Source of the DNA: Cryptomeria japonica
Lineage: Eukaryota; Streptophyta; Pinopsida; Cupressales; Cupressaceae
Length of the DNA: 64,000 nucleotides
Assembly (NCBI RefSeq): GCF_030272615.1
Contig: NC_081412.1
Coordinates: 478,119,657-478,183,656 of the forward strand
Reading direction: 5' to 3'
Shown here: positions 21,126-32,339 of the stretch, piece after piece
How positions within the stretch are numbered: position 1 is the stretch's first letter
How the letters are laid out: every line of letters begins with the position of its first letter
Translations under genes and position numbers: made by a program
The notes under the pieces: generated by a model
What the model was told of the DNA's origin: nothing
The model's input: the letters and a program-made list of their open reading frames with translations, nothing else
The model's database searches: none

Positions 21126-22224
21126 TTCGCCCTGGACCCTTGGAGAGGGACAGGAGTGAACTTTCAATTTTGGCCTTGCATTCCTCATTTTCACGTTCAA
21201 AACTTCATCTAGTCTTGAGTTTAATTTCACTTGATCTCTAGGAGGGAAGTGCATTAGGACCTTTTTTGCCCTGGACCCTTGGAGAGGGACAGGAGCGCTT
21301 TTTCACTTTTGCTCTTAATCTTTCATCCTTTAATTGCCAACTCTCATTGTGGGGTGAGTAATGATCTCTCTCATCCATTCCATACACGTTCAGCTTGCTT
21401 TTTTCAAGGCAAAATAGGTGTTTCAAAGACTTTCGCTCTGGGCCCCCAGTGAGGGACAGGGGCGACTTTTGTGTCCTTTGCACAAATTCTTAGTCACTTC
21501 AACATTCAAATTACCCCCAAGGCGTAGAACATCATTCTCCACTTCCTTTTGAGTCTTGGAAACAAAAAGTTATCTCGAAATGCAAGGAAAGTGGGCACAC
21601 TTAGAAATTTCGCTCTGGACCCTTGGAGAGGGACAGGAGCGAATTTGCAAATTGTCATCAAAATTTGTAATCCTTGCATCTCAATTCCACTTCAAGGCAT
21701 TTTAAACATCATTTCAAACTTGCGCCCTGGCTTAGATTTGTCCAAACTTGGCGAGAAGGAGTGGATATTAGGTTTTTCGCCCTGGTTCCTCAGAGAGGGA
21801 CAGGAGCGATTTTGTAATTTCAAGCTTATCCGTCCTTTGCTAGCCCTCCAAATTATCTTCAATGGGCAAAACACACCTTCTTCCATTCATTTCAATCACA
21901 AAACTTGTTTTGTCCTTGCAAGAAAATTGGACTTTTAGAAAATTGCTTTGGACCTTCAGTGAGGGACAGGGGCGAAATTATCTTTGTTGCCCAAAATTCA
22001 ACAATTTTCAAACTTTCAAACTTTCAAACGCATCCAGTAACGTCCAATCTTCTCTCCGGGAAACCCTGCACAAAACAAGTTAGCCAAAATTAGCGAGAAA
22101 TAAACTTGAACAACATTTTCGCCCTGGACCTTCAGCAAGGGACAGGAGCGAAATTCGCTCTGGACCTCCTAAGAGGGTCAGGAGCGAAATTCGCTCTGGA
22201 TCCTCAGCAAGGGTCAGGAGCGAA
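21126..22224. repeat. minisatellite of hairpin-forming 34-bp units in G1
   Basis: Nine units of the form TTCGCYCTGGACC-N(8-10)-GGGACAGGAGCGAA start near 21126, 21268, 21430, 21609, 21777, 21944, 22118, 22155 and 22190. Each unit is an imperfect inverted repeat (TTCGCTC...GAGCGAA). The first seven are spaced about 140-180 bp apart; the last three are nearly head-to-tail. Confidence 0.85.
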
Positions 22225-23236
22225 ATTTGACTTTTTGAACTCTTCGTCAGGATAATTTTATGGAATACAACATTTAAGTATAAGAAAGAAGAAATAAGTT
22301 ATATTCCATATATACTTTCAGGATGTTTGAGAGTGGTTTCAGACCTCCAGGAGTTATATTGCAAAATCTAGTTTTTGGAGGTTCTTCAGTTTCCAGACTT
22401 AGTCAAATTTCAGGATCAGGACATTCCAGACTTAGCCAAATTTCAGGATCAGGACATCACTCAAGCCGGACTTGCTATCCATGTGATCCCCTTGGCGACA
22501 CTCAAAATGCAAAGGCTAACAGACAAAACCCTAAAAGACCTAGAAATCAAACCCTAAAAAGCAAAAAAAGCAGGGGTCCCCATTTGCAATGGGGCGATGT
22601 GTGAAATGGTCACAACAGACGCCAACCCTGCTTGATGCATATTTCAAGTCCTTTATCAGCTATCACACAACATTTTGATCACATATTGTAGCATCAACAT
22701 TACAAGACAAGAAGGGACTCGGTCACTTGGTTTGAAGGCTTCAATCTTTCACCCAAGGGATAGATGTAGGAGAGCTCGCAACATACAGGAGATTTGAGGC
22801 CATTCTAAGGTGCCTATCTTATTGCTTTAGACCTTTAGTCAAGGCACAAGTAGAACATTTGTCTCAAGCCAATATTATCTGTTATCATTCTTGAATGTAT
22901 TCAGTTTATTTTATGAAGTGAATAAGTTATTACTTATTTCTTAATCTTTATTAGTGCATCTTGTGGCCTAAGTCTGTTATTTAAGAGGCTTTGATGTTTG
23001 CATGTAGCTGACCTTTTTTTTTGTTTATTTTTGTTAACTGTGTGGACAAATCTGGTCCTTTATTTGAATGGAAATTTATTGCTACGATTTGAGCAATGGT
23101 ATTACTGTTCCAACTATATTTATTGTTAGATCGTGTAATTTCCTGTTTGGTATATTTCATGCTGTGCTTCTATGCAATTTACATAGGGGTCAATTGCTTG
23201 GAAAACATTGAGATAAATAAGTGAAATGATGAGAAA

Positions 23237-24357
23237 TGAGATCCTAGCCTGAATTCATAAACTAAGATCCCAAATCAATATCAATTTAAGATCCAACTTC
23301 AGTCCTAAAGGAGACTTGGATAGTATGTGTGATTATTTCCTCTTATTGTTTTTGATATGAAGATGTAAGAACTAGGTAAAATGCTAGGAAATTTAGAATA
23401 TTCAACATAAACAGACAGATTCAAAACTAAAAGTCAACTCAGAAGTGCAGATCGAGAAATAAGACATCGAAAGAAACCTGTCATTGAAATTTGAGTTTGA
23501 AAATGTTAGACAAGTGTGTTAGGTGCCCTAGTCTTGGAGGTGCTTTTGTCAGCTAAAACTTCAGATCCTAGATCAGGATGCTCTATAGATTACTCCCTTT
23601 GAAATCTAGCCAAAAAGTGCCGAACAGGTGTGCTAATCGACATATTCCACGAGTTCTTTCTTGTTCAAAATCTAGAACTATATGTCTCAGTTTGCTCTTT
23701 GCACATCTGCAAATTTCCGTTGTTGGATTTGTAACTAGCACATAGAGAAGAGGGAAAAATAGTTGTGTTGTATAGGGGCTTGCCTAAGTCAAACCTTGGG
23801 TAAGTATTAATCTCCACTGCAACAATGATTGATTAGAAAAGGGAGCTTACCCTTGGTAGGGTAGAGTCTAAAATTGAAATGAAATGCTGATTTGAAATGC
23901 TATCACCTTAAGATTGATAATGATGGTGATGCAATGCTCTTTAGATAAGTCCTTTAAGCGTTGATGCAATAACATGATAAATAATAACATATTCCATCAT
24001 GAAAACATTCTTGAAGATAACATGTTGTAGCTTGTTGCTTCTTGTGCTCAGATCTGCTCTTGAAGGAATTCAAAGTGTTTGATTGTAACTTGTGGATTGA
24101 TTGTGGTTAGATGAAAATGAATTAGAAATGATACCTTTATGTAGGGTTGTCAAGGTATCTGGCATTTAGGTCGACTTCTAACAGTCATATCAAAATATTG
24201 GGATCTGATCACAAATGGCAGAAACTAGCACTTCGAAATATTGAAATTTGAGCCCCTTTTTGCAGGGACTATGGTGCTATGTGCCCTATCCCACCCAGAA
24301 AAGGGCAAACCAAAGGTGGTTGCAAAGTGCATAGGCCTAGAACATTGGATTGGATCA
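23237..24357 (-). repeat. 3' LTR of - strand gypsy element
   Basis: These 1121 bp are homologous along the whole length to 28636-29295 plus 30306-30777 (for example GGTGCCCTAGTCTTGGAGGT and AAGGGCAAACYAAAGGTGGTTG in both). Confidence 0.85.
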
Positions 24358-24358
24358 C

Positions 24359-24677
24359 TGCTAGAGCATTTTAACAACTAATTATGCCTTTTTTGCTCAA
24401 TTTCACCTAGTGCTTTTATGCTTCTAGTTGCTTTAGTTGTGCATCTAGTTTAGCTAGAGTTAAGCTTTTCTAGCTCCTCATGCTTGCACTTCAGTTCTCC
24501 TAAATTTAGCTTAGAGTATCTTTGTGCTTTCTTTATGAGTGCCTTATTGTACAATTGTAATTAATCCTATAATCTTTGTTTTTGAGGAGTATGTCATATT
24601 TTTCTTTCTACTTTTGTTTGTGGAATGTGTTCTAGTTTTTTGTTTGATCTTGTAGGCTTGTGTTGCGAAATTCAACA
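24359..24677 (+). repeat. LTR-like segment ending at a primer-binding site
   Basis: The segment begins TGCTAGAGC and ends AATTCAACA directly before TGGTATCAGAGC, as a 5' LTR should. I see no partner LTR in the window, so the start is tentative. It abuts the end of the gypsy LTR at 24357. Confidence 0.5.
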
Positions 24678-24749
24678 TGGTATCAGAGCAAAATCATTAA
24701 TTCAACATGGTATTAGAGCTCAATCTTTACTTCAATATGGTATCATAGC
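24678..24749 (+). other. three tandem primer-binding sites
   Basis: TGGTATCAGAGC (24678-24689), TGGTATTAGAGC (24708-24719) and TGGTATCATAGC (24738-24749) each follow TTCAACA or TTCAATA and recur with an exact 30-bp period. The first is a perfect match to the initiator tRNA-Met complement used by many plant LTR elements. Confidence 0.8.
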
Positions 24750-24894
24750 GTGAATTCAACAAATCCCTTCTCAAGTTTGAGGGTTTTTTTCTTAGAAGCA
24801 TTGCATGGTCACTAAGTCTGCCTTGTGTGGAGTTGGAAGTGGGCAAATTTTTATCAGCTTTTGGAGCAAAACTGGCATTAGATTTTTTTTGGAA

Positions 24895-25020
24895 ATATTC
24901 CATTTTCAAAAACTTTCTATTTTTGGAAACATTCTTTTTTTCGACAACTTTCTATTTTTGGGAACTTTCTATTTTCTAAAAGTTTCTATTTTTGGAAAGT
25001 TTCTTTTTTAAGAAACCCTT
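24895..25020. repeat. degenerate tandem repeat, CTATTTTTGGAAA type
   Basis: About five degenerate copies of aactttctatttttggaaa occur in a row. A similar AAAATAGAAAG repeat occurs in G3 near 60890-60990. Confidence 0.6.
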
Positions 25021-26239
25021 TCAAGCCTCCAAGCCCATTTTGATGTGCAGTTGGTTTTTCGACCATAACTTTCTCATACAACGTTTGTTTTTTGACTTTT
25101 GCATATTGTTGGAAAGTTTGTCTAGCAAGGTGTGTTATGCTAGTTGATTCATGCTAAAGAAGATTACAAAGCAAAATCTTTGTTTGCTAGATAATCTGAA
25201 TATGCGACTATAAAATGGGCGCTACAGTGGCACCAAGCACAAGTAATGAGGAGGCCTTATATGTTCCCCTTAAGATGTCAACATATTGTCTTATTGATAT
25301 CTTAAGGAAGATAGAGATGCACATCAAAGGATAAAACACCTTCAACACCAAGGAGACATCCTTAACAAAAATCCATGTGTTCCAAGCTAGGTAGATTCTT
25401 ATAAAGGATACAAATCTTTAAGCATGGAAAATATTAGTTGTAAAGGAGATATCTTGCAACAAGTGTAAAAGGACTGTATCAAGGATACATTATTATCAAG
25501 GGGGGAGGAAGAGATCTTTGGCTAAAGATATCCACCTTTGTAAAGAGAGGAGATCTTTGATAAAGATGACATCTTCAACTAAAAGAGGAAGGAGATCAAG
25601 AATAGCCCACCTTCGCAGTTGCTAGAAGAGGGGATTCTTGATGGATTGCACACTTTCAACACCAAGGAGAGATCATTTAAAAGATACACGCTTTTAAGCA
25701 ATGAATAGGTCCTAATCAAGGATACATACATCCAAGCAAGGAGAAAATCCGTATGAAGGACAAACAATTCTATGCAAGAAAGGGAAACTGTTAGAAAATA
25801 ATGAAGGAAAAATGCTTGAAAACTATTCTTGGCCCCTAGTATAGAGGTGGGAAAAATTAAGCTTTTATGTTGCTACCCAAGTATGATTGCATATGAAATT
25901 GTACCACCATGAATGACAACGAACTCCCAGAAGGTAAGCTACTAGTGTCACATAGTGAGGAGCAAGATAATAGGAAATAAATGTTATTGAGAAGGGACAA
26001 GACAATGGTGCCACTTATTGTCACTTGTCATTTGAACAATACCAAAATTGCTGAATTGTTGAATTTTACTCTTTGAAGCTTGTTATTCATTAGTGGAATG
26101 ACCATATATTTGATGATACATACACAAAGAAGAATTTTCATGATTTTGTTTAAGATTTTTTCTTCAAATTTTCAAAGGGAGAGTAATGAAATTGGCTTTA
26201 AGAGGCTCATATAAAATACTCTCTTGTTTAGATGAAAAG
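25021..26239. other. retrotransposon leader-like sequence, unclassified
   Basis: There is no recognisable coding region. The stretch is purine-rich with scattered GGAGAT/GATATC-type repeats (25300-25760). It follows the primer-binding sites, so it may be the untranslated leader of the element whose LTR ends at 24677. Confidence 0.4.
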
Positions 26240-26399
26240 TTAGGAGAGGAAGACAAATGCATTAGACAATAAGAGAGGGGATGTCAACAAAGGAGGAGGT
26301 TGGAAACCTAAACCTTCTTTAGAAAAGTGTGATCTAGATTTCTTGTGGGCCTCAATACTTTGTTCCATACATCCTAAACCATGTCCATTGTATCCATGT

Positions 26400-27316
26400 T
26401 TATAATTTTTTAAAACCAACTCCATTTTGATTTTCCGAATCCGATGTAGGATCCTTAGTGGTTGTTGAAATGGCAAGAGTAGAGGGTTGACTCTTCGTTT
26501 TAATTGGGTTGAAGTCTAGAGAGCCCCAATCATCATAAAGACATGTGTTGGAAGAAGAAGAGGTTGGAATGGATGTGGAAAAAGCTTGGATAAATGAAAC
26601 ACTAGGCTCCTTCGAGGATTTAGTTTTAAATTTAGGGACTTTATGTTCTCCATAAAAGGAGGGTATAAAGTCTAAAGGACCCCAATTTTTCTCTAAGAAA
26701 GTGTCATCGATAGGAGATTGTGTTGTAGAAGGAATCATAGTGCTAAGGGAAGATATAGATCCTACCTCTTTTTTGACACCATCATATGGATTTTTATCAC
26801 CTTCTAGAGTGTACATTTTGCTATTATAATTGAATTTGAGATTGCGATGAAGAGTAGAAGGGACTATTCGCATAACATGGAACCACGGTCTACTTAGAAG
26901 AAGATTATAATTGAGAGTATCGGGCATGACATGGATAGGTGTGGGTAGGATCATGGACCTACTTTAATAGGCAATGCAATTGTACCTAACGATTGTCTAC
27001 CAACATTATCAAAGCCACAGATACAAAGAGAATCATGTTGAACGAGGGAGGTATCCACTTTGATCTTATGTAATAAGTCAATACTACAAACATTAAGACC
27101 TGGGCCATTATCAACTAAGGTACTTATTGCATTACCATTAATGAGCACAATGATCTTGAGAGGATCATACTGATTTGGAACTTCCAAAGGTGGTAACTCA
27201 TGTTGTTTGAATACAATATCTAACTTTGTTTCATGCACACGATCAAGCAAGGCTGCTACATCATTGGGTCTAGCAGAAGATGAGACAACTATCTTTTGTA
27301 AGGCTTCTTGGAGCAT
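26400..27316 (-). pseudogene. Ty3/gypsy aspartic protease region
   Basis: Two - strand frames (26951-27316, then 26400-26954) form a retropepsin region: KIIVLINGNAISTLVDNGPGLNVCSIDLLHK carries the active-site Asp in DNG (usual DTG/DGG), followed by the SYNLLLGRPW-like motif LNYNLLLSRPWFH and IVPSTLHRNLKFNY. Upstream, around 27316-27430, NLIEQLRATPAKISLWDLIQ matches the conserved segment before protease in large plant gypsy elements. A stop (TAG) separates the two frames. The downstream frame becomes low-complexity and pol is missing. Confidence 0.8.
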
Positions 27317-27646
27317 CTCGTGGTATGTAGATGAAATTTGAATTAAATCCCAAAGGGAGATCTTAGCTGGAGTAGCACGAAGTTGCTCAATAAGATTATA
27401 TTCCTTACCAACATGTTGTGAAAGATGAGGGGGTAGAGGAAGAAAAGGTTGAGAACTAGGAAGAACATTTGAATCTTGCTCGTTGTTACAAGTGTTATAT
27501 GTGTGAGCTACTGCATGATAATCGACTCATTGTGACACTTGTTGATTCAGTCTATCTCTTTGAGTAAGTTGTTTTGTGAAGTTTAAGATGTAGTTGAGAG
27601 TTCTAGTTGGATTCTTAACACCTTGTAGAACAAGCATAGGTTTGTT

Positions 27647-28334
27647 TTAAGTTTGAGGGGCATCTTGACAAAGATGTACAACTATTTGAGGTTTCACATG
27701 ATTGGCAACATGGAGTATATTGACTTGACATTGATTGGGCTCCTTGCTCACTAAGGCTTTATCTTTAGAAGAGAGAGCATTGGAAATATTGCTAGCAATA
27801 CTCTCGTCTTGCACCAAAGTATTCTCATGAGTGGGACCAATTTTGGGAGAGGGACAAGCATGATTCATCAATACTTCATCTCTAGAAGAGATGTCATTAA
27901 AGTGAATATGACGTAAAGTGGAATTAAGGTCAGTCTTAATGGTATCATTCTCTTTTACTACAATATCCTTATAGGTAGGACCATGATTCATCAATGCTTC
28001 ATCGCTAGAAGAGAGATCATTGGAGTGAATAGAAGGTAAAGCATCATTAAGGGGATTGTTAACCATATCAACCTCGTGCCTCACAATATCATCCCCTTGC
28101 ACCAAGGTACTCTCATGTGGGATGTATATTTTTAGGAGAAGAATCGACATAATTCTTCAATGCTTCATCCCAAAGAGATAGATCATTGAGAGAAGTGTTA
28201 AAAATATGTTTTTGCACCAAAGTGTCCTCATGGGTGAGATAAACTTTGGGAGAGGTGTAAGGTGATATAAGAGAGGCTAAGGCAACATCACATGCATAAA
28301 AAAATTCATTTATAGCATTACTAGGAAAACACAA
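27647..28334 (-). pseudogene. repeat-rich ORF upstream of gypsy protease
   Basis: Two frames overlapping at 28113-28150 are joined by a one-base shift in an A run. They encode about four degenerate copies of a 35-45-residue unit: N-DLS-x2-DEAL-x-N-(x)n-SPK-x-(x)n-THE-x-TLVQ (for example SNDLSSSDEALMNHG, FNDISSRDEVLMNHA, NDLSLWDEALKNYV, NALSSKDKALVSK). It does not resemble a normal gag and its role is unknown. The position between the 5' LTR and the protease suggests a variable part of gag. Confidence 0.65.
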
Positions 28335-28635
28335 TGCAAAGACAAGTTGGCCAAAGGTCGACCTTTTATCTCAAGTTGGACGACATGGAATGGGGTCTGG
28401 GGCAGTGTCTCAATTTTTTTTTTGCAACGTGAAAGTATTTTAAAATCTCCCTTTTTTTGGTCCATGATGTCTAATGCAATGAAACAAATATGCTTTCCAA
28501 TTTATGCAATTAATGAAGCAATGATGTAATTAACTAAACAATGCAATAACATAAGAAATAAATTTGAGTAACAAATGCATTTAAATCTGAAAATATCATG
28601 CAAAAATTATATTTGGAACCAAAAATCAGAAAACA

Positions 28636-30777
28636 TGTCGGCCTAACTTAGAGACATAAACTAAGATCCCAAATCAATATAAATTCATTAGGGGAAATAG
28701 CCAACAAGATTCAACTTTAGTCCTAAGGAGAGCTGGATACTATGTGTGACTATTTCCTCTTTTTATGTTTGGTATGATTTGATACGAAGATGCAAGAACT
28801 AGGCAAAATGCTAGGAAATTGACAATAATCAACATAAAGAGACAGATACAAAACTAAAAGTCAGCTCAAAGTACAAATATGGAAATAAGATACAAAAAAA
28901 GAACTTGTCATAGAAATCTTAGCTTGAAAATGCTGGACAACTGTGCTAGGTGCCCTAGTCTTGGAGGTGTTCTCGTCAGCTAAAACTTCGGATCCTAGAT
29001 TGGGATGCTCTGTAGATTACTCCCTCCAAAATTCGACCAAAGAGTGTCGGATAGTTGTGCTAATCAACATAGTCCATGGGTTTTCGCCTGTTCAAAGTTT
29101 GGAACTGTATGTTTTTGTCTGCTTTCTGCAAATCTACAACTTTATACTATTGGATATATAACCTACACATAGAGAAGAGGGAAATATAGTTGTGCTGTGT
29201 AAGGGTTGTCTAAGTCAAACCCCGGGTAGGTATTAATCTCCACTACAACGATTGATTAGAAAAGAGAGCTTTCCCTTGGTAGGGAAGGGCTAAATTGTAA
29301 TGTCCCCACTTTGAAATAGAATTTTTATAATAAATAATAATAATAATAAAATTTTAATATAAAAAATTAAATTAAAATATAATTAAAATGTAATTAATTA
29401 AAATTTAATTAAGTTAATGAATGGTCAAAAGACATGGAAGGAAAAGTTGTGACTCCCTCTACAATGAGATATAAAAGGGAGAAGAGAACCTCATTTGTGA
29501 GAGGGATAATTTGGGAATCAGAAGTGCAGATCTGATTGTGAAAGGTTGTGTCCCTTTCAAAGGGCAGAAATAATGAAGAGTTACACTCTTTCAAAGGCTG
29601 CTAATGGTGAAAGGGTGTGTCTCTTGCATGATGAAGAGGTGTGACCTCTCCCTCACATTGAGAGCTATAAAGGAAAGGAATCGAAAGCATCTAGTGACAT
29701 CACCATCGATCAGATCAGATCAGAACTGTTACTAAGTTACAGGCAGTAACATCCTTGTTCTTGATGGTATGAATGGGGATGTGCTTAATATATCTGTTTA
29801 ATATATGAAGCCTGATAATGTTCTTATGCAGAATTTAATAGTAATATTAATATAGACTGCAATATGTATGACAGTCATAATATACATCCACAGTACAAAG
29901 TGATATTGCCATAACTTTGTCCTAAGTCATAAATCTATTCTAATCCTTCTATTCGCCAAGGGAGATGGGTGCTGCTAGGGAAGGGCAGAGTAAAATCACT
30001 TCAATAGAAAGCCCCAAGGGTGAAAGGACTCCTCCTGAAATCTGGGCTGCAGGCCTCAAAGGTGAATGGACTGAGTTCTGGTAATCTGGGCTACATTAAG
30101 GAGGTGGTGTCAAGTGCCCTAGGCAGCCAAGCTCTCTTATTGGAATGGGGTCAGATTGGTTTGGATTTAGGCATGGTTTTAATGACATCATAAGCTATAT
30201 TACAGAGAATTAGTTAGTTATGCTCAATTAATCATGATAGAAGGTAGTAACATAGATGTTGCTCTTGGGAATTGACAGTGTCTAAATAGGGGACATTACA
30301 TAAATCTGAAATGAAATGCTGATTTGAAATGATATTACCTTAAGTTTGATAATAATGGTGATGCAATGCTCTTTAGATAAGTCCTCCAAGTATTGATGCA
30401 ATAACATGATGAATCATAACATAGTCCATCATGAAACATACTCGAAGATAACTTATTGTAACCTGGTGTTCCTTGTACAAATGAATTAGGAATGCATGAA
30501 TTGTAACTTGTGGATTGATTGTGCTTTGATGAAAATGAATTAGAAATATGTTCTTATATAGGGTTCTCAATGTATGTTTGCATTTAGGCCGAGTTCCTAT
30601 GGTCATATCAAAATACCAGGGTCCAATCACAAATGGCAGGAATCGACACTCCAAAATATTCAAATTTGAGCCCCTTTTGGAGAGACTATGGTTTTAGGCA
30701 CCTTAGTCCACTTGTCCATCCATAAAAGGGCAAACTAAAGGTGGTTGTAGAGTGCATAGGCCGAGGATGTTGGATCA
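28636..30777 (-). repeat. 5' LTR of - strand gypsy element, split by S1
   Basis: Without S1 and one target duplication the LTR is about 1132 bp, almost the same as the 1121-bp partner. The two differ by many substitutions, so the element is old. Confidence 0.85.
29296..30300 (+). mobile_element. solo LTR, family S copy 1 (S1)
   Basis: This 1005-bp insert starts TGTAATGTCCCC and ends with its exact inverse GGGGACATTACA. It is flanked by TAAAT (29291-29295 and 30301-30305). It is inserted in the 5' LTR of the - strand gypsy element, which resumes on the far side. An (AAT)n run lies at about 29330-29350 and a TATAAAAG box near 29470. It contains no coding region. Confidence 0.92.
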
Positions 30778-32039
30778 GGTTACCTCATGACCATATGGCG
30801 ATAGTTTGAATGTATTAAGGCCAAAAATAGGCTCAAAATGATCCAAAAGGAGGCACACTAAAGCAAGGGCCCCAAAAGGATTGTGAAAGTGTGAGTAGTT
30901 ACAATTTATGACACTACATTAAGTAATTATACTCAATCGTAATTCAATAAATAATCTATGGTAACAAGCTAAGCAAGCCATTTTCTACATGGAATGGTTT
31001 TATCTTACTAGGAATTTACTTAGGTCATTGCTTCATTGTTATATGGGCCGCAATGATTGAGCCGTAGTAGAGCATTCTTATGCAGATCCTTTGTTTGATT
31101 TGGGTAGACAAATTATCAAATTCTTTTGTCTTTAATGACTCGATAGGCTTGACCATTTCTACAAATATACATTTATATTAAGCACATCAGATAGCTTAAT
31201 TACTAAACAAGCACGATTACCTTTTTGACAGTACTATCTTATGTGAAGCTTATATAATGTTGGAAAGGTATTGCAACCCTATATCCTAATGTACTGTTTT
31301 ATTAATTAATTAAAAAATAGGAAAATATATATTTTGGTACCCTAGTTTGATGGTGTCCTAACTCTTTACACACTTGTCAGAAATCAAAGTTCTTGAATAT
31401 GTTGGAAACAACTCTGTAGAGCTGTTGAGAGGCTTAGCCAATACAACATGTTTCTCCAGAGCAATAGAGGGCCAGGAATGCATTGAAGGCCTCCTAAAAT
31501 GTAGTTAAGATTACTAAAATGTAGAAAATATGAAAGATATAATTTTTAGATATTTCGCAGATTTGACCATGCAAATGCATCCAAATGCTTCTAAACCTCT
31601 ATTGGATTATAAGGCATCTTTGGATGGGTTTGAATATGCCAACATGAGTCAAATATGACAAATTCTATGACAAGTTTTAACAGTAGTAAGAGCATCTTCT
31701 AAAAATAGCCTAGAAGACGATGATCAACTTGGGCATTGGTATTTGTGCCATTTTGGGTGCCACTTCTTGGCACTTAGATTTGGTGCATGGTTTTGGAAAC
31801 CACTCTTGGTTTGTGGTTTGATATGTGCATACAAATGGGTGCTGCTTGGGATGAAGTATATTAGTTGATTTGCTATTATTGCTATGTTGTTGGAATTACA
31901 TCAAAGTTGTAGGTTGGCAATACCTCTTGTAAGCTCTTGTTCTTGAGATGGTATTTTAAATTTGTTGCTGATAATACAATTGGTTTGTGCTTAGGAGAGT
32001 GGGATTTTTTTCCTCCTAAAAGGGTTTGACCCCCGTAAA
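30778..32039. other. unclassified intron sequence
   Basis: I see no coding region or paired repeat between the gypsy element and the short-LTR element. Confidence 0.45.
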
Positions 32040-32044
32040 CCTAT

Positions 32045-32243
32045 TGTTGGTGTACTAGCCATGCTTAGATGTCATCTTGCTTATGTAGCAAGGTAGTTAC
32101 AGGGGTAGGTAGGATATTTCTCCTATATGTATGTCCCTTCTATGCATTTTTTATTCATCCACTCAATACACTCTTCATTTGCTCTAGTATTTTTGCCTCT
32201 TTGTTGTTTCTATTTCGCCTAATATATCTAGCTAAATTTCACA
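32045..32243 (+). repeat. 5' LTR of short-LTR element
   Basis: Begins TGTTGGTGTA and ends TTTCACA. The following bases (GCCATGCTAGTGC) do not match the usual initiator-tRNA primer site, so the primer is either mutated or a different tRNA. Confidence 0.88.
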
Positions 32244-32339
32244 GCCATGCTAGTGCAAATGTAAATGCATTTATTTTGGGTGGATAGATTTCTATGTAAG
32301 ATTGTGGACCTATGACTGAGGTGTGCTCGTGATATTCAG

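Larger units (their letters stand above)
18744..22617 (-). mobile_element. giant solo LTR, family G copy 1 (G1)
   Basis: This 3874-bp insert has TG...CA ends and a perfect GACGC target duplication (18739-18743 and 22618-22622). It lies inside the 3' LTR of the gypsy element. In its own orientation (- strand) it begins TGTTGTGACCATTTCACACA and ends ACACGTCAACA. The start, the end region (AGAATAAAATACC in reverse) and the TATA region are shared with G2 and G3. Only one LTR is present and no internal gag/pol, so a solo LTR left by recombination is the simplest reading. A long minisatellite fills its U3 (21126-22224). Confidence 0.85.
16170..23159 (+). mobile_element. gag-only Ty3/gypsy-like LTR retrotransposon, with nested solo LTR
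   Basis: The 5' LTR is 16170-17114 and the 3' LTR is 18420-23159, the latter interrupted by solo LTR G1 (18744-22617). Both LTRs begin TGTGATGTCC and end TATATTTCA. The flanks are TGTTG (16165-16169) and TGCTG (23160-23164), a target duplication with one change. The internal region is only about 1.3 kb and encodes gag alone, running almost straight from the zinc knuckle to the 3' LTR. There is no protease, reverse transcriptase or integrase, so the element must have depended on enzymes from another element. Confidence 0.88.
18420..23159 (+). repeat. 3' LTR of gag-only gypsy element, split
   Basis: The LTR sequence runs 18420-18743, is interrupted by G1, and resumes after the duplicated GACGC at 22618. 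The two parts together give about 861 bp, close to the 945-bp 5' LTR once its internal duplication is allowed for. Confidence 0.88.
23237..30777 (-). mobile_element. Ty3/gypsy element, - strand, rearranged
   Basis: Two homologous LTRs flank - strand coding remnants. The 3' LTR is 23237-24357 and the 5' LTR is 28636-30777; the latter is split by solo LTR S1. Each has TG at the left and GGATCA at the right on the + strand. A TATA box on the - strand (CCTATATAAG, near 30556) supports the orientation. Inside are a repeat-rich ORF and an aspartic protease region; reverse transcriptase and integrase are absent, and 24358-26200 holds foreign sequence. I found no matching target duplication, so the ends are less certain than for other elements here. 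Confidence 0.75.
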
